This document shows positions 23,681 to 35,706 of a stretch of DNA of 64,000 nucleotides, piece after piece (the stretch's first letter is position 1; every line of letters starts with the position of its first letter). The translations under genes and the position numbers were made by a program. The notes under the pieces are model-generated. The model made no database searches, had not been told where the DNA came from, and was given only the letters and a program-made list of their open reading frames with translations. The stretch comes from Calliopum simillimum (taxonomy: Eukaryota; Arthropoda; Insecta; Diptera; Lauxaniidae): NCBI GenBank assembly GCA_951812925.1, contig OX638368.1, positions 1,488,001 through 1,552,000 of the forward strand, given 5' to 3'.

Positions 23681-24310
23681 ATCAGATAAAAATACAATGC
23701 ATAATTTTTGGGGTGCCATATAGATAAAGAAAACCACATATCCCTAAAGAAAAAAAGGCATTTAAAAATTTTTCTTTACATAAAAGTAAAAAAAAAACAT
23801 AAAAATAGCAAATTTTATGATAATGGACATTTGCAAAAACTAACCGCAATAATTTCCATTCCCTTAGCTCGAAAGTGTACGAAAAAGTGCGTCTCCTCCT
23901 TCAAGTTTGCAAATAATAGCTGTGTTTTTGACGGCAGCGTGTTAACAAGTAGTTATCACTGTTCTTCTAAAACGATCTTGTGTGCTATCTCCATCTTTTT
24001 ATTTTATTTTACTATAATCTGCTTTTCATTTCCGCACCACTTCCCTCCGCTTGCCAAGACAATCGATAAAATTGTGGTTCCACTATGTAAAATCCTATTA
24101 AACACAGCTAATATTCAAAGTGGTACATCAATATAAACTGTCTACTTTGTGCTTAATAACTAAACACGCAAATTTATTTGTGTTAAATTAAGCACTTTAG
24201 TTGTTGCTTCCCCATAAGTTTTTCAGAGAGTGCTTATTTAAGTATTGAAAACTGTGGTCTAAAACACAGCTAATATTAAGAACGGCTTCATGATCTCTTG
24301 TTTTTTTTTT
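23681..24310 (+). repeat. Dispersed repeat, copy 1 (holds an insertion)
   Basis: It runs from ATCAGATAAAAATACAATGC to GATCTCTTG followed by a long T-run. The same order of blocks, inverted, is at 27181-27465. Copy 1 is longer because 352 bp (23919-24270) are inserted. The plus frame 23708-24136 crosses repeat and insertion and is not a gene. Confidence 0.65.
23919..24270. mobile_element. TA-flanked insertion with GCTGTGTTT termini
   Basis: The left end reads GCTGTGTTTT and the right end ...AAAACACAGC, with TA on both sides (23917-23918 and 24271-24272). The other copy of the host repeat (27181-27465) lacks it and reads directly through. A further AAACACAGCTAATATT lies inside at about 24100-24115, so the insertion may be two elements end to end or one with a duplicated terminus. 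Confidence 0.65.
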
Positions 24311-25723
24311 TTTTTTCTGATACATAAGAATGATCAGCTAGGACAAAATATACAAATTTAAGAATCGATCAAAAGAAATAATGATACTAAACAGAAAAAA
24401 AAAGTAAAATAAAATTGCCGAAACTTCAGCCGATACATGGCATTTTTAGTATGACATACATTGTGGAAAAAAAAGGAAATATTTCATTTAGATTTGCCAC
24501 TTCGAACATGAATTTATGCAAATGTGAATAGGAGGTCATTTTGTAAAGACCAAATTGAAAGAAAAAACCACAAAATACAATTCGAAATCTCCGTAGAAAT
24601 GTGTGTGTAAAGAAACACTAATGAAAATCCGTTTTATATATTTTTGGTGCCCAAAACTGACACCCACCATGGCTGCCCAGTCAATCAATGCCCGCAAGTT
24701 TTTTAACCCAACTCGATAAAACAGAAACAAATTTTTTACACTTTTGGTGTTTTTTTTTTCATATATAAATCTGTGTTTTTGCACCAAACTGATTGTGAGT
24801 AAGAGAGTGCAGTGTTAAAATTTGCCCGTAAGAAAAATACTGAAATTTTTTTTGCAGTTGAGTTTTTTTATACATTTCTTTTTCCCATCTCAAAGGACTG
24901 CTTTTAAACTTTTTATTTATTCACAAAACAGCCATAAACTTGATAAGCAAATCGTATACACAGTTTTGTATAGAAAACAGACATTTAAGAATAATCCTTT
25001 CTTAACATCCTTTTATGGTTTTCATTTCCCGCACATATACATGTCTATCTAAGTAAGTGTAAAGAAGGGTGGGAAATGCTTGAGTAGTGCAGAATAGAGA
25101 ATATCAAACCGCAAACAATTCGGATTTCAAAATAAACTTTTTATTTTGCATTATCTCCATTTCGACAAGTATGACTGACCGACCCTCTTATTGAATGATG
25201 TAGGAGTCCCTTATTTTTTGCATTGTTGCTAACAGAGATGTTTATCCTTTTTTTTTCCTTTCCTGTGTATTTGTTTGTCTAACACATCAAAAAGCAAATG
25301 AGTTTTGGTGCGGTTCGACATTTTTAACTTATTCCGACTTGTTTACTTTTTTTATGTCACACTTGAAAAAATAGTTATTTTTCTTTGATCTGGAAAGTCG
25401 GAATTTTATTCGAAGTAATGATAAAAAGTGGTCCTCAACCATTGCAGAGTAGTGATAGAAAATGGATCGAATGGTCAAAATATAAAACAATGAAGTAGTT
25501 AAAAAAACTTTTGTTCAGTTCCTATAAAATTGGTGAACTTTAGGAAACGTCTACAGGGTGCAGCGTGAGCAGAAGTCAGTAAAACACTAAAAAATGGATT
25601 TTCTGAGATATACTGAACAACTTTTCCCTCTGCCGTTTTGCAAAATTCGCAAAACCAACGTAGTTATTTGATTTTAAAGTGAACCAACAACGGTACTTCG
25701 TAGACGCTCAAAGTTTCTCCCTC
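24311..25723. other. Gene-free stretch
   Basis: No supported gene; the open frames at 24536-24787 and 24822-25052 are low-complexity. The text at 25560-25723 precedes the truncated hairpin element and is not matched by its copy 1. Confidence 0.45.
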
Positions 25724-26599
25724 AGAATTTTTTGAAATTGGCGAAAACCAATGGAGCACTTTTGATTCTTCTGAAAGTTTATTTTGGCTAAAAAAAAATT
25801 GTTTTTGGTCATAACTTTTTTGTTATTAGAAAATGGATACGCAAGAGTCTTTAGAAATAAAGATTATGTAGTTACAAAAATTTTGGAGTTCAAAAATTAC
25901 TTTTATTTTTTTTTGGGTAATATTCAGTTCCAAAAACAGATTTTGGGTAATATTCAGTTCCAAAAACAGACTTTTTTCAATAACGAGATCGGAAAAACGA
26001 TTTTTTACTCAAAAGTAAGGAAACTTACAAAAAAAGTGCATAAGGCAACATATGCTTGGTATTATCCAAAGAATACGTATGAATTTTTTCAGAATTTTTT
26101 GAATTTGAATTTTAAAATTTTTCAAAACTTAGTCAAAAATTATGAAAAAAAAATTCAAAAAATTTACACCGATTATTTAAAGGGTTTTAAACATTTTACG
26201 TCATATGAAATTTTTTCATAGATGCCTTGGTTTTAAGTAAACCAAGCATTTTGCTGACAAACGTGAGCTTATCAGCTGAAAATTCTATTTGATAAATTTT
26301 TTGAAAAAAAAAAAAATTTTAAAAATTTTTTTGGAACGGAATTTTTACTATACCCAAAAAAAAAAATTATTTTTCAACGCCAGAATTTTTATAAGAGCAT
26401 AATTTTTATTTCTAAAGCATTCTTGGGTATTCATTTTTTAATGAAAAAAAAAGTTATGACCAAAAAACATGTTTTTTTTTTTTGGTTTTTCTCAGAATGA
26501 AAAAAAAAATGATGCAGATATCGTTTTTAAGAGTCCCTCTAACTTTTGAGTCGGTTTCGGGATGATTTTATTTTGCTTCATACAAAATCGACCCGGTCT
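25724..26599. mobile_element. Hairpin (foldback) element, copy 2, left end lost
   Basis: It shows the same ordered blocks as the element at 10565-11584: CCAATGGAGCAC, AAGATTATG, GATCGGAAAAACGATT, then the inverse half down to AAGAGTCCCTCTAAC and the terminus AGACCGGGTCGATTTT (reverse-complemented, at 26599). The outer part of the left arm is replaced by other sequence. A 30-bp unit (TTTTGGGTAATATTCAGTTC...) is exactly duplicated at about 25912-25971. The plus frame 25784-26221 lies in the repeat and is not a gene. Confidence 0.65.
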
Positions 26600-27180
26600 T
26601 CCGCATATACGAATGCTCAACTTTTGTGCAAGTTTTAATGTTCTTTTTCTCAACGTGTAACGCGCTAAATGATTACATTTGACCAGATTTCATTTCCTAC
26701 ATGTGTTTGGTTCTTGTTTTGCCTTTTTTTTCATTTCATTCACAGTTGACGTAAAATCAAGCGTAGAAAATATTAAATTTAAAGTTTTTTCTTTTTATTT
26801 GTATCCTTTCTGTTTGGTTCTCAATACATACAAGCAGCCCACACTACATATTGTAAATAAATTAAAGCCAAACAACCATGTGATGCCTTCTAGATTGAGA
26901 CATTTTGATAAATGCGCGCGCCAAAGGATTGATGGCCCAAAGTCATTTGAATAATATTAACTTTTAAAAGATTTCCACTTTTTTCTATGTGTGTATGTGT
27001 TGCCTTAAATGCTGCTTAGCCTCAAGGTAGGCTACATACACTTTTTGAATTGGTTAATAAAGAAAAGGGATTTTTCTTTTATGTGGCAATGTTTCCTTCC
27101 GAATTGATGTTGGTTGGTTTTTTAAACTTTGAATAAAGAAAACACATCAACATTTTAACGTATCAAAAAAAAAGAAAAGA
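26600..27180. other. Gene-free stretch
   Basis: No supported gene. The plus frame at 26679-26954 shows no recognisable motif and no neighbours that would support it. Confidence 0.4.
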
Positions 27181-27465
27181 AAAAAAAACAAGAGATCATG
27201 AGATCATTCTTAATATTATTTGCATATTTTGAGGAGGATAAGAACTTTTTCTTTAAGACACGCATACATTTTTGAGCTTAGGGAAAGGAAATTATTGCGG
27301 TTAGTTTTTGCAAATGTCCATTATCATAAAATTTGCTATTTTTATGGTTTTTTTATTTCTATATAAAAGAAAATATTTCAATGTCTTTTTTTCTTGAGGG
27401 ATATGTGGTTTTCTTTATCTGTATACAGCGCCCCAAAAATTATGCTTTGTATTTTTATCTCTCTT
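27181..27465 (-). repeat. Dispersed repeat, copy 2 (uninterrupted)
   Basis: This is the inverted counterpart of 23681-24310. It begins with an A-run and ACAAGAGATCATGAG and runs to ATTTTTATCTC. It serves as the empty-site reference for the 23919-24270 insertion. Confidence 0.65.
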
Positions 27466-29492
27466 ATAAATTATTGCAAATTTAATTTAAACCATAGCAA
27501 CGCACGCAGCAACATGCACTCAATTAGCTTACTATCTCAAGGGTGTCTTAAGTTTAAGTGTAGTGCCGCAAAAAGAAAAACAGAAAAATTGTCATATTGT
27601 GTTGGCCTGCTTTTAGGCTGAAAGTTATTCATGAAAATTTAAATTAAATAGCAAGCATTATGAATGTAGTGTACTACAAAGAGAATGTCTGTTTGGCCCC
27701 TACTTAAGTACTTACGTTCGGCATGTGGCTTTCATTTATGCACAACATTTAAAATAAATAAAGGACTTTTTGGTAGCAATTTGACTTCCTGCAGTCGGTT
27801 ATCCTTTTTATAAGTTAGTAGCACACACTTGGTAACAAAAGCAGAGTGACAGAACCAAAAGCGACTTTGAGTACATTTCTATGGAGCTACGCTTACGCAT
27901 GACTTATTATTTACTCACAGACTGGTCCGCACTTCATTTCGCATTCCCTCACAGAGTAGGAACATTATGCTGCTGAGTGTTCTAAATTTTTTTATTTTAT
28001 TTTTTTTTTATTACCGCAATGCTACGCCATATTTTTGAAATATTTATAATCTGGGAATTGGACTGTGAATAATGTGCATTTGTTCAGTATGATAATTTGT
28101 ATAAAAGATATTGAAAATTTTGTTCAGAAGACGCATTTATCTTATGGTTTATGAATGATGCAAATGGCAGGAAAAATATTATAACGTTAAAAAGGTCAAA
28201 GTACAATAGTTGAACTTCTGTTTCTGCAACCAAAATATCTTATTCCCTCCATCGAATAAAACTTCACTACCATGTAGTAAAAGATCAGTACTTCAATACC
28301 CAACTACTCTTAAGAAGACTTGGGCTTAAACAAAAATTCCATAGCTATTTCAGACTGATCATTTGATTAGAAAACTCTACATTGGCAGTGTTAATATGAC
28401 TTTGCATATCAGATGATTTTGATAACAGCAAAATTATCAAGTCATTTCTTTCAGATGGGCCCCAAAGTTACACTAAGCTGAGGGGTCATCTAACATCACA
28501 AGGGAAGACATCAAGCTTACTTAGCCCTGTTTTGCCATTGTCTTTTGTTGGATTTGTGATGAGAAGTTGTTTTTGTATATTATATTACTAAAAGAAACTG
28601 TTCTGGAAGGTTTTAATATCAATGCTATCACAAAATTTGCAATATTTTTCAATCAAATTATGTTATTTCATATGAAATAAAACAAACTACACATTTAAGT
28701 AAAAAAAAAAAACAGTTGCAATAGGGATTTTTTCAATTAAATTCTAAAATTTAAAATCTTACATGTTTCAAAGGAAAAGCATATCATGTGCACAAAAGAT
28801 GACTCATTTGGAATAAAACTCATAATGGCAAAAGTATTTGCGTAAGGCATTTCATTATTGGATGACCAGGTCAGTAGCAAATTGCTTACATTTTCCGTAT
28901 ATTTCATCAAATTCTTGATCCTACCACAATTTGCTATTTTTCTATTCAACATATTTGTGATAACATTTTTCTTACGAAAGGTATCCAGCTAAGGTTCAGA
29001 TTAAATGTCTAAGGTCAGACAAATGTGATGGGTTGCAAAAAGAAGTATGTAGTTAAATGAAATATCTTTTAATTCATATCTATCACTTTGACAGAAAGCA
29101 AAGGCAAATTTGACCTGCTTTGTTGATGAAGGTTGCGCCGTATGTAGCTCTAAGTGTCCATACATATTTATTGTATTTTTAGTATTGAAAGTATTTGGAA
29201 TTAATTTTCTTCAGTTCCTTTCATTAAGAATATCAATTTTAATTTTTGAAAATGCCAAACAGTGTTCTTAAAGTGCAGGATTATCACACAAAAATTACGT
29301 CAAATCCAAAAATGGGTGGTGACTCTATAGGCTTTTGTGATAATTTGTCAATCGAGCAAAAAGGACTCCCGGAAATAACGCCAAAAAGTTTTTATCTTTA
29401 TTTCCAAAACAAAATAGAGCAAAAAAAAACAATCGATACAAAAACATCGATACATTATGGTTTAAGATCCGACTCTAATTACACTGTATACA
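27466..29492. other. Gene-free stretch
   Basis: No supported gene. Small open frames at 28737-28952 (-) and 29246-29500 (+) have a mixed, not strongly biased composition, but no motif, splice context or partner that I recognise. Confidence 0.4.
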
Positions 29493-30431
29493 TGTACTAG
29501 TTGAAAATTTGGCCTTCCGCGAAGTAGGTCATTCTTACCTAATGCGGGCATAGTTAATTCAGTGGTGTTAACCGTTTTGCTGGATTGGTTCATCACATCA
29601 TACAAAAAGTTCAAATCAAAATTTTTTCTAGAAAGAGGTGTTTTTCATAAAAAATCACTTATTATATTAACTTCTGATAAATCAATGACTTCACATCAAA
29701 AATATATTTTTCAGTTCATAATGAATCATTCGACATTTGGGTTACTAAGTTTTTCATAAATTTATATTTATTTACTAAAACTTTTAATTTCACCAAATTT
29801 TCTAAAAAAATTCCTTTTTCTTTTTTATTTGTTGAAATGTTACGGTATTCACGGTTTTTGTTTTTTAATAGAATGTCAGAACTGACAGATGTCAATAAAA
29901 ATCATAGCCATAAGCCTACTGGCCTATTGCATAACAAGTACATATTTTTAATATCTCGCGCCGAAAATTTCAAAAACTTAAAAAGAGGTCGAATTAATGT
30001 TCGAACATATGATAAATTTTCAACACGTTGTCTTATAGGAGTTAAAAACAATTTTCAGTTGAAAACTGAACAATATTTCAACAAATAAAAAAGAAAATGA
30101 AGTTTTTTTTAGAAAATTCGGTGAAAATAAACGTTTTAGTAAATAAATATCCAATAAATTCATTAAAAACTTAGTAATCCAAATGCCGAATGATTCATTA
30201 TGAACTGAAAAATATATTCTCGATGTGAAATCATTAATTTATCAGAAGTTAATAAGAGATTTTTTATGAAAAACACCTCTTTCCAGAAAAAATTTTGATT
30301 TGAACTTTTTGTATGATGTGATGAACCAATCCAGCAAAACGGTTAAGACCACTGAATTAACCATGCCCGCATTAGGTAAGAATGACCTATTTCGCGGAAG
30401 GCCAAAAAAAAAGGTCTCAAAAACTAGTACA
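29493..30431. mobile_element. Long hairpin element with ~350-bp arms
   Basis: TGTACTAG at 29493 and CTAGTACA at 30424-30431 form the outermost match. Inside, TTTGGCCTTCCGCGAAGTAGG faces its inverse at about 30390, and the arms stay alike to about 29842 and 30068 (ATTTGTTGAAAT/ATTTCAACAAAT). The loop of about 225 bp encodes nothing recognisable. Arm identity looks like about 90%. The frames at 29562-29759 and 29837-30088 are side products. Confidence 0.7.
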
Positions 30432-33120
30432 GTATTACCGAAGGTATGACGAAAAATTTAAAAGGGGTGACCAAGAATGTTTTCAAATAGTTCTAACGGA
30501 ATAATTGAAAGGCTTCCTTAGGAAAAGTTAAATGATTTTTTGCGAGATTTCCAGAATGATACCGGATGGTAAGTACATTAGGATGGTAGAAACTGAGAAT
30601 TAGTGGGTGCCTGATGTCAATGATCTCGGAAGCAAAAGAAAAATCTCCTCGAGATAAAAACATTGATTATCATGAAATTCAATAAATCTATAGAAAAAAA
30701 AATTTTAATTTCTTCATATTTATTGCATTTTTATTACTTTTTTACTCATTATGTTGAAGTTTTGATCATTTCTCATCTTTGATGACCCGTAATAAAATTT
30801 TCCGTTAAAAATTTTTGTAAAGCACTTAAAAAGCTGTCAAAAAGACCCACAAAAACAGTATATAATGGGTCAAGATTTCGTGATGAGTTTAGAACAAAAA
30901 GTTTTATCCAAAATTAACATTTAGAATTTTGAAGTGGGGTGAAATTTCAAAAATACGTTTTTTTGTGGGTATTTTAGCTAAAAGAACATATATATGGTTG
31001 TTTTAAGGTTTAATTTTTTAATTATTTTATGTACCCTTGACTCAAGACAAAAAATTTGATACATCACACAGCTCATTCCGGGCATTTTGGAGATTGTATT
31101 AATTTAAAAACCGCATAAAGCCGAGATTTTGCATAAATCATTAATGTGGAAAACTATTAAGCTGTTCAGTCTTAAGAATATTGTCCATTCAAGGTGGAAA
31201 AATAAGATTTTATAATACAATTTTTTTTTTTTTCAAACAATGCAGATTAAATATTCCTTGAACGGATTTTTCCAACTAATTAAATGCTCTTCTTTAAATA
31301 GAATTTAAAAAAACATTAATAATTATAATTAATTGCTATGTATATGAAATGCTAAGATATGCCTTTGAAAACGACAAAACATAAGGCATTTTATTACTAA
31401 ATCACACTTTTGCATAAAATTATTTTTAACTTTTCTAGTTAATTTTGTTTTCTGACCACAAATTACCAATTTATAATAACGCATCATATAAAAATGTCTG
31501 CCGCCTACATTCTCCCGTTAGGTTTCGGAAAAATATAACAAAAAGAAAATACATTAAGTTGAATAAAATTCATCCGTCAACTTTCTGTACGTTTGACATA
31601 GTTCATGGCTTTTCGTCATATTTTCCAGTCTTTTCTGACACATTCTTCTCACACTCAGTGCTCCCTGCTCGAATTTCAGTCCATCGTGAATATTTTTTAT
31701 TCTGCTGTTTCTGTCATCAACTTTATGCGTTGCCACATTCAATTGATGTGCGTTTTTGCTTTTTCTTGTCGCCATTGGGATTTCCTACGAAACGCGCTTG
31801 CCAAGTTGGCCAAACATATTTTTGACAGTATTTAATAGTGAAATCCATGACAGAATGCAGGGTGTTCCAATGATTGATTTCTTTTTAAATTAATTACAAA
31901 ATGGATGCAGGTATTGCCGAAACAAAAAAAAAGGTTTAACGTAAATACGTCATAAAAAGTCTGTATTCACGGTACTTGGATTACGTACAAAGCACCAATC
32001 ACTGTAACATTAAGGTTCGCATCCACCATCGGATACTAGACGCAAATGTGGAATTTTCACCTCGGCTAAGACCGTGACTTAAACTTCTAGGGGTCACGAC
32101 ACCTTATTGTTTGCAATCCACGTGGTAGCATTTTATTAAGCGAATTCTGTACTGGACAAGTGCTTCAAATTAAGCAGATGCAATGCCAGGCATGCGCTTT
32201 GAACGCTCTATCTTATCACGGACTTTGTAAAGAAATCCACAAATGTCCCACTCCTTATATCAAGATTTAAAAATTGCTCGCATTGTTTTCTTCCGTATCT
32301 TCTAGGGACCAAAATGGTGACAGTAGGGGCCGAATCGTTGTCGTACACATGACTTTAACTGCGAATATTCCACGCAAGCAAGACAAATGGATTCTTATGC
32401 AAAACTGAGTGGGCTTTGTAAATTATTCTTCATTGAGTTGTTGGTTGATGTGTTGCTTCTTCAATATTTCAAAAAAGTATACAAAAATTGATGGTGTGGA
32501 ATTTAATTTGTATATCCTGTTTTAGCAAAATGATAGGACGATCGCTCTAAATTCATGCAAAACATTTTTGCACGCACATTTTAGCAACATACATACGTAT
32601 ACTTATATGCTGATGCTCGCAAATACCACAGCACGTACACATGCATGATGGTAGATAAAAAGGACCAATGTCCGCAGAGCACCATCAAAAGCATTTTGCA
32701 GAGTTTTGCCACCGCTAAGTTCAGCTGCCGCACTGCCGCACTGGGACAAGTGTTAAATCGCAAACTAAGGTACGTGTGCATGTATGGGTTCGTTTGCTTG
32801 TGTAAGTTTTTGTTTTCGTATTTTATCGTGCTGCCTAGTGCTTATGTTAGGCATGTCCTGTGCATATGCTGCTGCCGTTCCAAACAAATTAACGACTCGA
32901 ACGATAAAAGGTAACACAGCGCTACGTTACGTTATTCCAAATGATGTTCACATTTCTGATATTCAGCAACATTATTTGTCTTACAATTTTTTTTTTTTTA
33001 TTTTGAAGTCAATTCTACTTCCTATAGTTTTACAATATCCTGTGCGCGCTTAAAACTATGCTACACTTTTTTTAATAAACTGCGAATTCTGAAATTTGAG
33101 TGCGTGTGTGTAAGTTTATA
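30432..33120. other. Gene-free stretch with a dispersed repeat copy
   Basis: About 30720-31010 shares ordered words with 39300-39560 (GATGACCC, AGCACTTAAAAAG.TGTCAAAAA, AATGGGTCAAG), so both are copies of one repeat. The opposed frames at 31445-31835 give no recognisable protein. ATAC/GTAC-rich simple sequence lies near 32590. Confidence 0.4.
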
Positions 33121-33739
33121 TCCAAGAGGAAAAATTTCAAGCGCTTCTGAGCGAAGCACTTCAAAAGCAGTTGTCCCAATAGAAATTTAGAAGCACTTTC
33201 ACAATGATTTTTTATAAGGCTGCAGTAAGAACAACATGGGTTCGAACCCAGACTGGGTGACTTTTTTTTTGCTTAATTTTTTTTTTTTAATAGTTTTTAT
33301 TTATTTTTTTTTTTTATTTTTCTTTTGTATTTTCTTTCTCTTATTTATTTAATTGAATTGAAACTGATTACACAATGATTCTATGTAAGGCTGTAGGAAG
33401 CATTCGAATGTCAAATTCTGTTTGGACAACATTTGCTTAATATACAAATTTAATACTCTTGTATCGAGCGATGGTGTAGCGGTCTAACGAGTTGGTAAAT
33501 GTAAGTAATGCTGCCATTTTTTTTTTTTTTTTCAATATTATTGAAGAACACTTACCGCCGCATTACAAATAAGCGCTTCAAAAAGCCCTTTGATGTAAGG
33601 CTGCTATAAGCTTAAGTACGCTTACAGCCTATGACATGCAATGTTGAAAAGAAAGAATAGTTCTTACGGAGCGGAAGCGCTTATTGTTGAAAAAGATGCG
33701 CTTCAGAAGGATTATTGAAGCTCTTATTTTCCCCTTGGT
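33121..33739. mobile_element. TA-flanked MITE with CCAAGAGGAAAA termini (short copy)
   Basis: The left end TCCAAGAGGAAAA and the right end reverse-complemented ACCAAGGGGAAAA are flanked by TA. It is the same family, in opposite orientation, as 50961-51855. Shared blocks include GCGCTTCTGA, TAGAAATTTAGAAGCACT, GGCTGCAGTAAGAACAAC, and GCGCTTCCGCTCCGTAAGAA. A box-B-like GGGTTCGAACCC lies at about 33239, and a tRNA-Leu-like box A at about 33470. No transposase is encoded. Confidence 0.7.
33462..33514 (+). other. tRNA-like A-box segment within the MITE
   Basis: GAGCGATGGTGTAGCGGTCTAACGAG resembles the first part of a tRNA-Leu (D-arm, G-x-x-G-A/T-G-x-A-G-C-G-G-T-C-T-A-A). The corresponding segment in the other copy of the family is at 51204-51300, where the 3' half is also present. 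Here the 3' half is missing. Confidence 0.4.
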
Positions 33740-33741
33740 TA

Positions 33742-35086
33742 ACGTCGGTGTGTTTGTGTGCTAAATACAAAAACAATTGCAATAGTAGTGACAAAACAGA
33801 CAGTAAAGATAAAGTTTTGCGTTGGCCTAATTCCTACGGCCATTGCAGTTTAACTGCATGTTAATCTTTATGTGTTGGCGTTGGTATTCCTATGTAAATG
33901 TGTATTAGACAGTGCAATGGTATTTCAACTTTCATGCAACATCCACCCCGAAGAAAACTGCGTAAAGAATATTTATGAAACTGTCAGACTCGAATATTAT
34001 TTATAAACAAGTGCATTTACAGCGGAGAGTTCACTTAATTCATCATAAGCAACTTAGGTTAGATTGGATTCGACTTGCTTAAAAAAAAGTCATTATTATT
34101 GAAAATATCCGATTGACAATATGACCAAGATTATGCTCCATTCTGATTACACAGTTCGGCAAATTTACAATTTTTTTCTTTATGATCAGATCTTATGGCT
34201 ACTTAAGGTAGTTTGGGCCATATATTTATTAATGGGAACATAGTTTTACACTCATATCAGGATTATGATATATAAGTGTTTAAATTTTTTTTAAATTTTT
34301 CTGACTTTTTCTTTTTTTCTATACTTTTGAATTTGAAAAATTTCATCAAAACTGAAAACATTTATTCTCGAGAAAGCCTTAATTTTAAGAAACACTTCCG
34401 TGAATTTTTCACAAATTCTGTGATGATTCTTCTTTTTACTATACATTCTTCTTCAAAATTGTGTGCTGGAAAAATCTTACTGTCAAAACTTCAATTAAAT
34501 CTTAAAACAACCATGTACATAGCAAAAGCTTAAAAGCATTTTAAGTGTTGGGAATAATACAACGTTAAAAATTATATTCAATTTCTGCTTGGTAAGTAAT
34601 TTGCTTACGATTTTAAGCACGGAAACAATGTATAGTGTTTATTTTTTAACCGAAATCCCACTGTTAAAATATTTACATGTCTGTTCAACTTTTCTCTAAT
34701 AAAACTTAATGCTCTTTACTTAATCCTCAGCCTTTAAATACTTTTCTCAAACAATCAATTTTCTTAAAAGAAAACAAATGACTTTTTCCCTGCTTCTTCT
34801 TCTGCATCTAAAGTAAAAACTTAAAACTAACAAAGACTTTAATAACTACGCACACATACATGAAACAAAAAAAACAAATTTTTCTATTATTTGCATATTC
34901 CTTAAAGAAATTTCTTTCTACAACAATTGTTACGATAGAGAAAAATCAGAACTCAAACAATTTTCCTAATTCAATTACAATAAAAAAAAAAAGAAAATGT
35001 TAAAAAGTTATTCTGCAAAACGAAGAACTGTGTCATCACAGCTACAATTGTCGACAAAACACTGATACTCGCACTAACACACATAT
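33742..35086. other. Gene-free stretch
   Basis: No supported gene. AT-rich unique-looking sequence; the plus frame at 34276-34533 is low-complexity. Confidence 0.45.
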
Positions 35087-35090
35087 ACAT

Positions 35091-35539
35091 GAGTCAAATT
35101 TTTTCAACTGAGCCACCTAAAACGGACTTTTTGAAATGAAATTTTTTTCTCCCCTTATCGGGTACTTTAAAGGATCAGAAATTTTTTGGCGTTTAAATTT
35201 TTTCAAAATTTTAAGTTTTCTATGAGTTGTGTACAGTAGAACTTTCGGGAGTTGTTTTCTTTCATTTGCTATTGCTCAGTAAATACTTAATGGAATTGAA
35301 AATTTTTTTTTTCAGTTTATCCGTAAATGATATGCGCACAAAATTTAGTGCCATTAAAATTTTTTGAAATTTTTTTATTAATGAAAAATGCATTTTGAAA
35401 TATGCAATTGCAAGTTATCTGAATTTCTCATATGCTTAGAAAACAGAAACAACAAGGGCATGATATTACAAACATTCTTTTATTTATCTGCAAAAAAAAA
35501 TTTTTGTGCAAACCATAAATGACAATGTTATGACTGATT
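35091..35539 (+). repeat. Left terminal inverted repeat, 449 bp
   Basis: It is the inverse of 37899-38347. It contains several internal runs such as AAATTTTTTCAA and TTCAAAATTTTAAG, and probably includes the promoter and transposase binding sites. It ends about 170 bp before the likely start codon. Confidence 0.85.
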
Positions 35540-35706
35540 GTTTACTGGCGCACGGAATTTTTTTCATATACTTATCGTATTTATTTTGCGTTAAGTCAAA
35601 GCAAAATTTTATTTTCCTTAGCAACGCTTTATTCCAGTTTTTTTTTCAACACAGATATCTTATACATATTATTCAGATAATTTTTAATTGCGATTCGCAC
35701 GAAAAA

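Noticed and set aside
23708..24136. 142-residue plus-strand frame
   Set aside because: It crosses from a dispersed repeat into an inserted MITE, so it cannot be an ancestral gene.
31445..31835. Opposed frames of 126 and 73 residues
   Set aside because: No recognisable motif, no splice or promoter context; similar lengths occur by chance in this window.
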